From the NCBI RefSeq assembly GCF_024707545.1, contig NZ_CP062229.1:6243501-6307500 (forward strand): a stretch of DNA of 64,000 nucleotides. Reading direction: 5' to 3'. Shown here in pieces: positions 10,762 through 19,879 of the stretch. The position numbers and the translations under genes are program-made. This DNA comes from Mesorhizobium onobrychidis. Its GTDB lineage: Bacteria; Pseudomonadota; Alphaproteobacteria; Rhizobiales; Rhizobiaceae. The notes under the pieces were generated by a model, which saw only the letters and a program-made list of their open reading frames with translations, was not told the DNA's origin and searched no databases. The first letter of the stretch is position 1, and the number at the start of each line of letters is the position of its first letter.

Positions 10762-11798
10762 TGGTGGCGGAACTGCGTGGAGCGCTGATCGGCTGCGGCT
10801 TCTTTGCCGTCAACCAGATGCACGCCTGGCGCGATATCGCCGGCGCCTCGATCATCGCCATTTGCGACCGCGATCCGGAACGGCTCAAGGTCGTCGGCGA
10901 CCAGTTCGGCATTGCGCGGCGCTATGCCGCCGCGGCAGCACTTTTTGCCGGCGAAAGACTGGACTTCGTCGATATCGCCACCACCGCGCCGAGCCACCGT
11001 CCGCTCGTCGAGATGGCAGCACAGAACCGCGTTCCGGCAATCTGTCAAAAACCGTTTGCGCCGTCGCTTTCTGACGCCAAGGCCATGGTCAGGGCATGCG
11101 CCGACGCCGGCGTGCCGTTGATGGTGCATGAGAATTTTCGCTGGCAGTCACCGATCCAGGCGGTCCGTGCTGCGCTCGACAGCGGTGAAATCGGCACACC
11201 CTTCTTCGGACGGATCTCGTTCCGCTCGGCCTATGACGTGTTTTCCGGCCAGCCCTATCTGGCGACGGGAAAGCGCTTCATCATCGAAGACCTCGGCATC
11301 CATAGTCTCGACATTGCCCGCTTTCTGCTTGGCGACGTTTCGACGATCACGACACGAACCGCTCGCATTAATCCTGAGATTGCCGGCGAGGACGTCGCTA
11401 CCATGCTGATGGACCACAAGAGCGGCGCAACGTCCGTGGTCGATTGCAGCTATGCGACGAAGCTCGCCACTGAGCCGTTTCCGCAGACACTGGTCGAGAT
11501 CGACGGCAGCGATGGTACGATCCGGCTCGAGCAGAATTACCGGCTCACCGTCACCGGCAGGAACGGAACGGCGGTCAGCGACGTCTCGCCGCCGCTGCTG
11601 CCCTGGGCATCGCGCCCATGGCATAACATCCAGGAAAGCGTCGTCGCCATTCAAAAGCACTGGGTGGATTGCCTGGCGAACGGGACCGAGCCGGCAACCT
11701 CGGGTGCGGACAATCTTAGGACCTTGGCGCTGGTCGAAGCCGCCTATGCAGGTGCTGCGAGCCGTGAACCGGTGCAACTCGACGCCTTGCTCAGATGA
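10761..11798 (+). CDS. apsD: D-apiose dehydrogenase (Gfo/Idh/MocA family)
   Basis: A 345-residue oxidoreductase with N-terminal Rossmann motif LIGCGFFAVNQMH and a QKPFAPS stretch near residue 95, where most relatives have EKP. HENFRWQSP follows near residue 120, then the D-x-x-x-H catalytic region IEDLGIHSLDIARFLLGD. ApsD oxidises D-apiose to D-apionolactone with NAD. The specificity is assigned from the neighbours (lactonase, oxidoisomerase, kinase, decarboxylase), not from the sequence alone. The real start is ATG 10761, overlapping the permease stop; the open frame extending upstream to 9957 is only a shadow of the permease gene. Confidence 0.8.
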   Translation: MVAELRGALIGCGFFAVNQMHAWRDIAGASIIAICDRDPERLKVVGDQFGIARRYAAAAALFAGERLDFVDIATTAPSHRPLVEMAAQNRVPAICQKPFAPSLSDAKAMVRACADAGVPLMVHENFRWQSPIQAVRAALDSGEIGTPFFGRISFRSAYDVFSGQPYLATGKRFIIEDLGIHSLDIARFLLGDVSTITTRTARINPEIAGEDVATMLMDHKSGATSVVDCSYATKLATEPFPQTLVEIDGSDGTIRLEQNYRLTVTGRNGTAVSDVSPPLLPWASRPWHNIQESVVAIQKHWVDCLANGTEPATSGADNLRTLALVEAAYAGAASREPVQLDALLR

Positions 11799-13633
11799 CC
11801 GCCGACGCCTTCCTCCTCTATGGCACGCATGCGGTCGAGGCCGAGCCGGTCGGGCTGCGCGCCGGCGTGCTCACCGCCGACTTCGTCAACGGCAATCTGC
11901 GCACCATCCGCCATGGCGGCATCGAAGTGCTGCGCGCCATAGCCTACATCGTCCGGGATCGCGACTGGGGCACCTATGAGTCGGCGCTTACGGATTTAGT
12001 CATCGACCAGGGCGCCGACACTTTCTCGGTCAGCTATTCGGCAAGTTGTGTCGGACCGCGGGGAAGCCGACTCGACTTTCGCGCGACAATTAATTGTTCC
12101 GCCGACGGCCATCTGGCTTTCGACGTGAGCGCACTTCCCGAAAGCGATTTCGAAACCAATCGCTGCGGTTTCTGCATCCTGCATCCGATCGCCGGCCTGG
12201 CCGGCAGTCCGGTCACGGTCGAGCACACCGACGGCAGCGTAGTGGAAACAAAGCTTCCGCTGCTGATCGACCCCTGGCAGCCTTTCAAGGATGTGCGGGC
12301 GATCGCCCATGAGGTCCGGCCTGGCGTTATCGCCGAATGCCGGATGGAAGGCGACGCGTTCGAAATGGAGGACCAGCGCAACTGGTCGGATGCGTCCTAC
12401 AAGACCTATGTCCGGCCGCTCGCGCTGCCGTGGCCCTATATGCTGCCTGCCGGCGAGACTGTGCGCCAGACGATCAGTCTGCGTGTGGCCGGCGATGGGA
12501 AAGTGCCGGCTGCCGCAGCAACCGCCGAACCAATCCGCGTCGAGCTCGGCGAAACCGGACCGCTGCTGCCGGATATCGGCGTCATCATCTACCCGGATGA
12601 GGTCGAGACGGCGCTGGCGAACCTGCCGAAACTGTCCGCGCTCGGCCCGCAACAGCTGATGTTCCACTACGATCCGACGCGCGGCCACGGCCTCGACGCC
12701 TTGCAGTCCTATGCCCGGCTCGCCGCCGCCTACCCGGCCGTGACGACGCTGGAATGCGTCGTTTCCTGCGTTGGCGATCCCGATGCCGAGCTTTCAGGTG
12801 TCGCTGACATGGTGCGACAGGTCGGGCTGAGGCTCTCGGCCATCGCCGTTTCGCCTTCGGTCGACCGGCAGTCGACGCCGCCGGGCAGCGCATGGCCTGA
12901 ATGTCCGCCACTCGAAGACCTTTATGCCGCGGCGCGCCGCGCGTTTCCCGATATCCGCCTCGGCGGCGGTATGTTCAGCTATTTCACTGAGTTGAACCGC
13001 AAGCGCGTTCCCGCCGACTTGCTCGATTTCGTCACCCACTGCACATGCCCGATCGTGCACGCCGCCGACGATCTCAGCGTCATGCAATCGCTGGAGGCGC
13101 TGCCTTTCATCACCGCATCGGCGCGGGCGATCTTCGGGGCAAAACCCTACCGGATCGGCCCGTCGACCATCGCCATGCGGCAAAACCCCTATGGCGGCGC
13201 GACCAAGGCCAACCCGCATACTCAGCGCATCGCCATGGCCGACCGGGATCCTCGCCATGCCGGCCTGTTCGCGGCAGCATGGACGATCGGCTATGCCGCG
13301 CGCGTCGCGCCGGCCGGGCTGGAGGCACTCACGCTTTCCAGCTTCACCGGACCGTTCGGCGTGCTGGCGGCATCCGGGGAACCCGTCGGCGAAGGTGAAC
13401 CCCGGCCGACCTTCCAGGCCGTGCGAGGGCTTTGCGAACTGGCCGGCTTCAGGCACGTAGCGGCGAGGACGAGCGATGAGACGCGGGTGCTCTCGCTGGC
13501 CGCCCGTTCTGCCGCGGGCAAGACCGTCATGTGGCTGGCGAACCTGACGGCGAGCAAAGTGACGGTTGATATTTCCGGGTTCGAACGACGCCACCTTGTG
13601 ATGACGCCTTACGCGATCATCCGGATCGGGTGA
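11795..13633 (+). CDS. apnL: D-apionate lactonase
   Basis: A 612-residue soluble protein without signal peptide, matching the length and N-terminal pattern (DFVNGNLRTIRHGGIEVLRAI, VRDRDWGTYE) of ApnL. ApnL hydrolyses D-apionolactone to D-apionate. The N-terminal 230 residues look beta-rich. The centre (residues about 255-450) reads like a (beta/alpha)8 barrel, and the C-terminus is again beta-like, recalling a glycoside-hydrolase-like architecture. I could not identify catalytic residues by eye. It overlaps apsD by 4 bases and ends 2 bases from the convergent gntR stop. Confidence in the specific activity comes from operon context. Confidence 0.75.
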   Translation: MTADAFLLYGTHAVEAEPVGLRAGVLTADFVNGNLRTIRHGGIEVLRAIAYIVRDRDWGTYESALTDLVIDQGADTFSVSYSASCVGPRGSRLDFRATINCSADGHLAFDVSALPESDFETNRCGFCILHPIAGLAGSPVTVEHTDGSVVETKLPLLIDPWQPFKDVRAIAHEVRPGVIAECRMEGDAFEMEDQRNWSDASYKTYVRPLALPWPYMLPAGETVRQTISLRVAGDGKVPAAAATAEPIRVELGETGPLLPDIGVIIYPDEVETALANLPKLSALGPQQLMFHYDPTRGHGLDALQSYARLAAAYPAVTTLECVVSCVGDPDAELSGVADMVRQVGLRLSAIAVSPSVDRQSTPPGSAWPECPPLEDLYAAARRAFPDIRLGGGMFSYFTELNRKRVPADLLDFVTHCTCPIVHAADDLSVMQSLEALPFITASARAIFGAKPYRIGPSTIAMRQNPYGGATKANPHTQRIAMADRDPRHAGLFAAAWTIGYAARVAPAGLEALTLSSFTGPFGVLAASGEPVGEGEPRPTFQAVRGLCELAGFRHVAARTSDETRVLSLAARSAAGKTVMWLANLTASKVTVDISGFERRHLVMTPYAIIRIG

Positions 13634-13635
13634 AA

Positions 13636-14349
13636 TCAGCTGCCGGAATTCATCACATAGAGCGCGCGTGAGCGCTCGAGGTGCTTGATCATCGCCTTTT
13701 CGGCGCCGTCCGCATCCTTCTGCTCGATGCGCCCGATGATCTCTTCGTGCTCGGTCAGCGTGAAATTTTCCTTGCCGGTCCAGATCAGCATTTCGGTGTG
13801 ATATTCCTTCAGCCAGCCCAGCATCGCTTCGCTGACTGCGACATAAATCGGGTTGCCGGATATTGCCGCGATCTGGGTATGAAATTTCATGTCGGCCGAT
13901 ATGAAAGCCTCGGAATCGCCGCGAAAGCTCCGCTGTTCGGCAACGGTTGCGCGCAACCGCTGAACGTCCTCGGCGGTGGCTTTTTCTGCGGCTTCCCTGA
14001 CCATGCCGCGCTCGAAGAAGATGCGCGCGTTCTTGAGGTGCTCCAGCGTGTCCTTCGATGACGACAGGATGATCTTGGCCGCGCCGTCGACCTGTTTGAT
14101 GATCGACTTGGCGGTCAGCTGAAGCACTTTCGCCCGCTCGCCGTGCGAGATCGCAACAAGACCCATATTGCTCAACGCCTGCATCGCTTCGCGGATCGCA
14201 GGCCTGCCGACCTCGAAGCGCTCCATCAGTTCGCGCTCCGACGGCATGTCGTCGCCTGGCTGCAATTCGCCGCTGGTGATCAGGCGCTTCAGCCTCAAAA
14301 ATACTTCGTCGGAAAGCTTGCGCCGGACGATCGGCTCCGAACGGTTCAT
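13636..14349 (-). CDS. GntR/FadR-type transcriptional regulator, likely repressor of the apiose regulon
   Basis: A 237-residue regulator. The N-terminal winged helix-turn-helix is typical of GntR (LSDEVFLRLKRLITSGEL, PSERELMERFEVGRPAIREA), and an all-helical FCD effector domain follows. Metal/effector residues are visible in SADMKFHTQIAA and near KHLERS. FCD regulators usually sense sugar acids or their phosphates, so D-apionate or a 3-oxo-isoapionate is a plausible inducer. It is divergent from oiaX and convergent with apnL. The motif ATTATACCAG in front of apnO, the transporter operon and oiaX is the candidate binding site. The start is ATG 14349. Confidence 0.85.
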   Translation of the reverse strand: MNRSEPIVRRKLSDEVFLRLKRLITSGELQPGDDMPSERELMERFEVGRPAIREAMQALSNMGLVAISHGERAKVLQLTAKSIIKQVDGAAKIILSSSKDTLEHLKNARIFFERGMVREAAEKATAEDVQRLRATVAEQRSFRGDSEAFISADMKFHTQIAAISGNPIYVAVSEAMLGWLKEYHTEMLIWTGKENFTLTEHEEIIGRIEQKDADGAEKAMIKHLERSRALYVMNSGS

Positions 14350-14450
14350 CGTCGCGAATCACTCCTTTGACCGGTGTCTGTTTAGCATTGCCATCACGAA
14401 TCCCGGAATGCTCGGCCGAGCAGGATATCGCTTGCAATACTTATGTACTC

Positions 14451-14460
14451 ATTATACCAG
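14451..14460 (+). promoter_or_regulatory. Putative GntR operator between gntR and oiaX
   Basis: ATTATACCAG lies 32 bases before oiaX and about 100 bases before the divergent gntR. TTGCAA (14432-14437) upstream could be the -35, placing the operator over the -10 region. It shares 14 bases with the copy at 6206-6219. Confidence 0.6.
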
Positions 14461-14492
14461 ATTTCCAGGATCAGGGAATTTTTTTTCGAACT

Positions 14493-15743
14493 ATGATCAC
14501 CCTCACCTATCGCATCGAGACATCGGCGAGCATCGAGGCGCTGGCGGCCAAGATCGCCAGCGACCAGTCGACCGGAACCTTCGTCGCGCTGGCCGGCGAA
14601 ACCGAAGAGCTCAAGGCGCGGGTGGCGGCGCGCGTTCTTGCGATTAGACATCTGCCGGACGCCGATCGCCCGTCCCTTCCCGAAGCCGGCGACGGGCCTT
14701 TCAGGCGCGCGGATGTCGATATCGCGTTTCCGCTCGATGCCATCGGCACCGATCTTTCGGCGCTGATGACCATCGCCATCGGCGGCGTCTTTTCGATCAA
14801 GGGCCTGTCCGGCATTCGCGTCGTCGACATGAAGCTGCCAGAGGAATACCGGGGCGCGCATCCGGGTCCGCAGTTCGGCGTCGCCGGCAGCCGCCGGCTG
14901 ACCGGCGTCACGGATCGCCCGATCATCGGAACGATCGTCAAGCCGGCGCTGGGGCTGCGCCCGCACGAGACGGCCGCAATGGTGGGTGAGCTGATCGACG
15001 CCGGCGTCGATTTCATCAAGGACGACGAGAAGCTGATGAGCCCGGCCTATTCGCCTCTGTCGGAACGGGTCAAGGCGATCATGCCGCTCGTCCTCGACCA
15101 TGAGCAGAAGACCGGCAAGAAGGTGATGTATGCTTTTGGCATCTCGCACACAGACCCGGACGAGATGATGCGCAACCATGATCTGGTGGCGAAGGCAGGC
15201 GGCAACTGCGCGGTGGTCAACATCAATTCCGTCGGCTTCGGCGGCATGGCCTTCGTCAGAAAGCGCTCCAGCCTGGTGCTCCATGCCCACCGCAACGGCT
15301 GGGACATTCTCACCCGCCACCCCGGCCTCGGCATGGAGTTCAAGGTCTGGCAGCAGTTCTGGCGGCTGCTCGGCGTCGATCAGTTCCAGATCAACGGCAT
15401 CGCTTCGAAATACTGGGAGCCGGACTGGTCCTTCATCGAGTCCTTCAAGGCAGTGACCACGCCGATCTTTTCGCCTGATGATTGCGCGCTGCCGGTCGCC
15501 GGCTCAGGCCAATGGGGTGGACAAGCCCCCGAAACCTACCGGCGAACCGGCCGAACGATCGATCTTCTCTATCTCTGCGGCGGCGGCATTGTCAGCCACC
15601 CTGACGGACCGGGCGCCGGCGTGCGCGCCGTGCAGCAAGCCTGGCAGGCGGCCGTCGATGGCATACCGTTGGCGGACTTCGCCCTGAGCCACCCCGAACT
15701 GGCGCGGTCGATCGAAAAATTCGGCTACGGCAAAGCTGCCTGA
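14493..15743 (+). CDS. oiaX: 3-oxo-isoapionate-4-phosphate decarboxylase (RuBisCO-like protein)
   Basis: A 416-residue RuBisCO-like protein. GTIVKPALGLRP (about residue 148) corresponds to the first active-site Lys loop of RuBisCO. AGVDFIKDDEKLM (about 170-182) retains the carbamylated Lys and the Mg-binding Asp and Glu. This is a form IV enzyme, not a carboxylase; OiaX releases CO2 from 3-oxo-isoapionate 4-phosphate to give L-erythrulose 1-phosphate. Its immediate partner is the DUF1537 kinase, 13 bases downstream. The start at ATG 14493 is weakly served (GGGA 16 bases upstream, then a T run). Methionine-salvage enolase activity is considered less likely despite mtnKA nearby, because the operon partner is an acid-sugar kinase. 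Confidence 0.82.
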   Translation: MITLTYRIETSASIEALAAKIASDQSTGTFVALAGETEELKARVAARVLAIRHLPDADRPSLPEAGDGPFRRADVDIAFPLDAIGTDLSALMTIAIGGVFSIKGLSGIRVVDMKLPEEYRGAHPGPQFGVAGSRRLTGVTDRPIIGTIVKPALGLRPHETAAMVGELIDAGVDFIKDDEKLMSPAYSPLSERVKAIMPLVLDHEQKTGKKVMYAFGISHTDPDEMMRNHDLVAKAGGNCAVVNINSVGFGGMAFVRKRSSLVLHAHRNGWDILTRHPGLGMEFKVWQQFWRLLGVDQFQINGIASKYWEPDWSFIESFKAVTTPIFSPDDCALPVAGSGQWGGQAPETYRRTGRTIDLLYLCGGGIVSHPDGPGAGVRAVQQAWQAAVDGIPLADFALSHPELARSIEKFGYGKAA

Positions 15744-15756
15744 GCAAAGCGACGCC

Positions 15757-17091
15757 ATGCAAAACCTGCTCCTGAGCTATTATGGCGATGATCTCACCGG
15801 CTCGACCGACGTCATGGAGGCGCTCGAGCTCGGCGGCGTGCCGACCGTGCTGTTCATGCGTCAGCCGGACGAGGCCCTGCTTTCGCAGTTCAGGCATTGC
15901 CGTGCCATCGGCCTGGCCGGCACCAGCCGCAGCGAGACGCCGCAATGGATGGACACGCATCTGCGAGGCGCCTTCGCCTGGCTGAAGACCCTGAACGCCG
16001 AGATCTGCCACTACAAGGTCTGCTCGACCTTCGATTCCAGCCCGGCGATCGGCAGCATCGGCCGGGCCATCGAGATCGGCCGCTCGGCTTTCAGCCAAGC
16101 CAGCGTGCCGCTGGTGGTCGGCGCGCCGCAGCTCAAGCGCTACACCGCCTTCGGCCATCTGTTTGCGTCTTACCGCGAAAGATATTACCGCATCGATCGC
16201 CATCCCGTGATGAGCCGCCACCCGACCACGCCGATGGATGAATCCGACCTGCTGATCCATCTGTCGCGCCAGACGGACCTCAGCTCGGGGCTGATCGACC
16301 TGGCGACGCTGCAGTCGGCGTCCCGCTCGGAAGCGTTCGATCGCCTGATCGAGAATGGCAGCGACATCGTGCTTTTTGATGTCGACAGCCTGGAAAGTCA
16401 GGCGCTTGCCGGCAAGGAGATATGGCGCGGCCGCAGGCCGGGCGGCACTTTCGTCGTCGGCTCTTCGGGCATCGAATATGCGCTGCTGGCCGAATGGGTG
16501 TCCAACGGGACCGTTCGTGCCGAGCCCAGCTTTTCGCCGCCGGGCGCGGCCGACCGGATTGCGGTGGTCTCGGGCAGCTGCTCGCCGACAACGGAACGAC
16601 AGATCCGGCATGCTTTGACGGACGGTTTCGACGGGATCGCAGTGGATCCTGTCGAACTGGTTTCTGAGGCCTCCGGCGACGCGATCGCGCGCGCGGCAGC
16701 AAACGGCCGTGCTAGCCTGGAAGCCGGGCGCAGCGTCGTCCTCTACACCGCGCTTGGACCAGCAGCCGACCGGGGCGCCGAAATCGACCGGCAGCAAGGC
16801 GCCCGCCACAAGCTTGGCCGCGGCCTCGGCGAACTTCTTCGCGAGCTGACGATCAAGCAGAAATTAAAGCGCGTGGTCATCGCCGGCGGCGACACGTCGA
16901 GCCATGCACTCGGCCAGCTGGGCGTCGATGCGCTGACGGTGCGGATGCCGCTGCCCGCCTCGCCGGGCTCTCCGCTTTGCGTCGCCCACTCGCGCGTCAA
17001 GGCAATCGAAGGACTGGAGGTCGCCCTCAAGGGCGGGCAGGTCGGAACCGATCGCTATTTCTGCGCCATCCGCGATGGGCTCGCTGGTTGA
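15757..17091 (+). CDS. oiaK: 3-oxo-isoapionate kinase (DUF1537 four-carbon acid sugar kinase family)
   Basis: A 444-residue kinase of the DUF1537 family. The N-terminal domain carries YYGDDLTGSTDVMEAL (residues 8-23) with the catalytic/substrate Asp residues. The C-terminal nucleotide-binding domain has VVSGSCSPTTERQI and VIAGGDTSSHAL. It phosphorylates 3-oxo-isoapionate, supplying the substrate for OiaX. The two genes form a two-gene operon controlled from the site at 14451. The last 72 bases, ending just past the stop, recur in diverged form at 22198-22269, on the far side of the pao module. Confidence 0.82.
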   Translation: MQNLLLSYYGDDLTGSTDVMEALELGGVPTVLFMRQPDEALLSQFRHCRAIGLAGTSRSETPQWMDTHLRGAFAWLKTLNAEICHYKVCSTFDSSPAIGSIGRAIEIGRSAFSQASVPLVVGAPQLKRYTAFGHLFASYRERYYRIDRHPVMSRHPTTPMDESDLLIHLSRQTDLSSGLIDLATLQSASRSEAFDRLIENGSDIVLFDVDSLESQALAGKEIWRGRRPGGTFVVGSSGIEYALLAEWVSNGTVRAEPSFSPPGAADRIAVVSGSCSPTTERQIRHALTDGFDGIAVDPVELVSEASGDAIARAAANGRASLEAGRSVVLYTALGPAADRGAEIDRQQGARHKLGRGLGELLRELTIKQKLKRVVIAGGDTSSHALGQLGVDALTVRMPLPASPGSPLCVAHSRVKAIEGLEVALKGGQVGTDRYFCAIRDGLAG

Positions 17092-17094
17092 CAG
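17023..17094 (+). repeat. Left copy of direct repeat: 3' end of oiaK
   Basis: These 72 bases match 22198-22269 at 61 of 72 positions by direct comparison, including an uninterrupted 28-base identity (17050-17077). The repeat distance is exactly 5175 bases and it brackets the araC-paoABC module. Confidence 0.85.
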
Positions 17095-17249
17095 GATTTG
17101 CCTGATCTCACGACTTCTTGAACACGGCGCGGTTACCAACGCACGATGCCTGTCCCACATAAACCGCCGTATACGTAGCGGCGGGGCGGCGCACAACGCT
17201 CAAGCGGGGCTGGATCACGGCTCCGCAATTGAACCAGCGGGGTGGCGCG

Positions 17250-18134
17250 ATGTCATTCAGACCGTTGCTTGGTGATGGACGGGTTCGGAGTCAGGAGGAG
17301 AAGTCGGAGACCCTGCAAACCGCGTCATGGGGCAGCTCCTCGATCGTTTTCGACAATCGGCGGTGGGCGTGCCGGGAGGCGGAACTCCGCTGGACAGCCC
17401 CTCATCACCTGATCGTGCTGACCGAAGAAGGCGGAACGTCCCATACATCTATCCGGCACGAGGCAAGATCCCTCTATGACGGAATGGACCGGCCCGGAGC
17501 CCTCACCTTCGTCCCCGCAGGCGCGGAGCGGCAGGGCTGCTATCGCGATGTAAACCTGTCCTACTCAGCCTTGTGGATCGATCCCGATATCAGGCTTCCT
17601 GGATGCGAACGCCTGAGAGACCTGCCGATCCTGGTGAACAGGAAAGACGTGGTGATCGCCACGCTCCTGAGTTCGCTTCGCGACGAGATGGCACTCGGCG
17701 ACAAGCCGGACACTGCCTATGTCGAGCATCTGGTCGCCCTTGTCAGCCTCCGTGTGGCCAACCTGAACCGGGAGCAACAGCCGCCTGTACGTCACGGCTG
17801 TCTCAGCCGTCGGGCGCTTGGTCGAGTCCGGGATTACATCGATGCACATATGAATTCCGACGTTTCGCTAAGCGAGCTGGCAGCTGTCGTGGACATGGCC
17901 GTCGACAGTTTTGCTCGCCGCTTCAAGGCGACGACCGGCCTTGCACCCTATGCCTATCTGATCGAGGAACGCGTGCGGCGAGCGGAGACGCTGCTGCGCG
18001 AAACGGATTTATCGATCGCTAGCATTGCCTTTCGCCTCGGCTTTTCAAGCCAGAGCCACTTCACCACGACGTTCCGGCGTCTCAGGGGCATGACGCCTCG
18101 GGCCTATCGGGTGAATTCTTCTCCGGAATCCTGA
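17250..18134 (+). CDS. AraC-family transcriptional regulator
   Basis: A 294-residue regulator. The N-terminal half resembles a cupin-like ligand domain. The C-terminal 100 residues hold two helix-turn-helix motifs (VSLSELAAVVDMAVDSFARRFKATTG and LSIASIAFRLGFSSQSHFTTTFRRLRGMTP), the AraC hallmark. ATG 17250 is preferred over the TTG at 17229, though neither has a strong ribosome site. It lies 90 bases upstream of, and in the same direction as, the aldehyde oxidoreductase genes and is the obvious candidate for controlling them. The inducer is unknown. Confidence 0.85.
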   Translation: MSFRPLLGDGRVRSQEEKSETLQTASWGSSSIVFDNRRWACREAELRWTAPHHLIVLTEEGGTSHTSIRHEARSLYDGMDRPGALTFVPAGAERQGCYRDVNLSYSALWIDPDIRLPGCERLRDLPILVNRKDVVIATLLSSLRDEMALGDKPDTAYVEHLVALVSLRVANLNREQQPPVRHGCLSRRALGRVRDYIDAHMNSDVSLSELAAVVDMAVDSFARRFKATTGLAPYAYLIEERVRRAETLLRETDLSIASIAFRLGFSSQSHFTTTFRRLRGMTPRAYRVNSSPES

Positions 18135-18223
18135 CATTGCCGCCGGTTTCTTGAAAGAAAGCCGCCGCGCGCACCCCACCTCCAGTGTCGATGAGTGACA
18201 GACCTGCGACTGGGAGATCATGC

Positions 18224-18883
18224 ATGGCCAAAACAGACAGAAGGAGCGGGCCGACGCGTCGAACGGTGCTGGAGGGAGGGGTGGCGACCGGCGTGCTCCT
18301 GGCTACCGGTATACCGGTTGACGCCGAGCCGGCCGACAGCGTCACGGCGGCCGCCTCGCCCACGCCGGTACCGACGATGCCGATGTCCCTGCGGATCAAC
18401 GCGAGGGATTTTGCCGTCGAGCTCGACCCGCGGACGACGCTGCTCGACGCGCTGCGCAACCATCTCGGCCTCACCGGCTCGAAAAAAGGCTGCGACCACG
18501 GCCAGTGCGGCGCATGTACGGTGCTCGTCGATGGGCGCCGGATCAATTCCTGCCTGACGCTTGCCGCAATGCATGAAGGCGACGAGATCACCACGGTCGA
18601 GGGCCTTGCCGAGGGTGACCGGCTGCATCCGGTGCAGGCCGCCTTCGTCGCCCGCGATGGGTTCCAGTGCGGCTATTGCACGCCGGGCCAGATCTGCTCC
18701 GCCGTCGGTATGCTGGGCGAGGCCAGGGCCGGCTGGCCGAGCCATGCGAGCGCCGACGTGGCGGCGGCTTCCATCGCCCTCACCGATGCCGAGATCCGCG
18801 AGCGGATGAGCGGCAACATCTGCCGTTGTGCCGCCTATCCGAACATTGTCGCTGCAATCCGCGACGCGGCAGAGGAGGCGTGA
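18224..18883 (+). CDS. paoA: Aldehyde oxidoreductase, [2Fe-2S] subunit, Tat-exported
   Basis: A 219-residue iron-sulfur subunit of the xanthine dehydrogenase family. The N-terminus has a twin-arginine signal (TRRTVLEGG, then a hydrophobic stretch), pointing to export of the folded complex to the periplasm. Plant-ferredoxin-type cluster ligands are GCDHGQCGACTVLVDGRRINSC. The second cluster is in CGYCTPGQ and CRCAAY. ATG 18224 has GGGAGA 6 bases upstream; the earlier in-frame start would place residues before the Tat signal. It matches E. coli PaoA (YagT). A periplasmic PaoABC oxidises a broad range of aldehydes, including aromatic ones. Confidence 0.88.
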   Translation: MAKTDRRSGPTRRTVLEGGVATGVLLATGIPVDAEPADSVTAAASPTPVPTMPMSLRINARDFAVELDPRTTLLDALRNHLGLTGSKKGCDHGQCGACTVLVDGRRINSCLTLAAMHEGDEITTVEGLAEGDRLHPVQAAFVARDGFQCGYCTPGQICSAVGMLGEARAGWPSHASADVAAASIALTDAEIRERMSGNICRCAAYPNIVAAIRDAAEEA

Positions 18884-18886
18884 GCA

Positions 18887-19873
18887 ATGCAGTCCTTCAC
18901 CTATGAACGTGCGGCAAGTGCCGAGCAGGCAGCCGCCGCGGTTGCGGCGCGGCCGGACGCCAAGTTCATCAGCGGCGGCACCAACCTACTCGACCTGATG
19001 AAGCTCGATATCGAGCGCCCAGCGCATCTCGTCGACATCAGCCGGCTGCCGCTCGATCGGATCGAGGAGACGGCGGAAGGCGGGCTTCGGGTCGGCGCCC
19101 AAGTCCGCAACAGCGATCTCGCCGCCGATCCGCGGGTGAGGTCGCGCTATCCGATGCTCACGCAAGCACTGCTGGCGGGAGCGTCCGGCCAGATACGCAA
19201 CAAGGCCTCGACCAGCGGCAATCTCCTGCAACGCACGCGCTGCCCTTACTTCTACGACCGCAACATGCCTTGCAACAAGCGCGAGCAGGGTTCGGGCTGC
19301 GCGGCGCTTCAGGGCTTCAACCGTATGCACGCAGTACTCGGCGCGAGCGAAGCCTGCATCGCGGTCCATCCCTCCGACATGGCGGTTGCCATGTCCGGAC
19401 TCGACGCCAGGATCGAGACCATATCGCCCGGCGGCGCGGCTCGCACGATCCCGATCGGCGATTTCCATCGATTGCCCGAGGCGACGCCCCACATTGAGAC
19501 CGTGCTTGGCCACGGCGAGATGATCGCCACTGTCACCCTGCCGCCCCCGCCACCCGGTCGGCAGGTTTACCGCAAGGTGCGCGACCGTGCTTCCTACGCC
19601 TTCGCGCTGGTGTCGGTGGCGGCAATCGTCGAGAAAAGCGGCGATCGTATCCGAAGCGCTCGGATCGCGATGGGCGGCGTGGCAGCGAAGCCATGGCGCG
19701 CAACGGAGGCGGAGCGCATGCTCGCAGGAGCCGCGGCGTCCGACGGCGCCTTTACCGATGCGGCCGAGGCCGCGCTCGCCGGTGCCGTCGGGCATGGCGC
19801 CAATGATTTCAAGATCCCGCTGGCGAAACGGACGATGCGGCACACGCTCGCTGCTGCCGTCGAGAGTGCGTGA
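18887..19873 (+). CDS. paoB: Aldehyde oxidoreductase, FAD-binding subunit
   Basis: A 328-residue flavin subunit. [19 protein letters not shown] (about residues 27-45) is the FAD-binding loop, and [17 protein letters not shown] with [12 protein letters not shown] supplies the extra Cys-rich loop. PaoB, unlike ordinary XdhB, uses that loop to hold a [4Fe-4S] cluster. This loop makes a PaoB-type enzyme more likely than a xanthine dehydrogenase. The gene is 3 bases after paoA. Confidence 0.9.
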   Translation: MQSFTYERAASAEQAAAAVAARPDAKFISGGTNLLDLMKLDIERPAHLVDISRLPLDRIEETAEGGLRVGAQVRNSDLAADPRVRSRYPMLTQALLAGASGQIRNKASTSGNLLQRTRCPYFYDRNMPCNKREQGSGCAALQGFNRMHAVLGASEACIAVHPSDMAVAMSGLDARIETISPGGAARTIPIGDFHRLPEATPHIETVLGHGEMIATVTLPPPPPGRQVYRKVRDRASYAFALVSVAAIVEKSGDRIRSARIAMGGVAAKPWRATEAERMLAGAAASDGAFTDAAEAALAGAVGHGANDFKIPLAKRTMRHTLAAAVESA

Positions 19874-19879
19874 GGTGAC

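Noticed and set aside
14493-15743. RuBisCO-like protein as a methionine-salvage enolase, because mtnK and mtnA are in the window
   Set aside because: It is in an operon with a DUF1537 acid-sugar kinase and shares an operator with the apiose genes; mtnKA is 12 kb away without other salvage genes.
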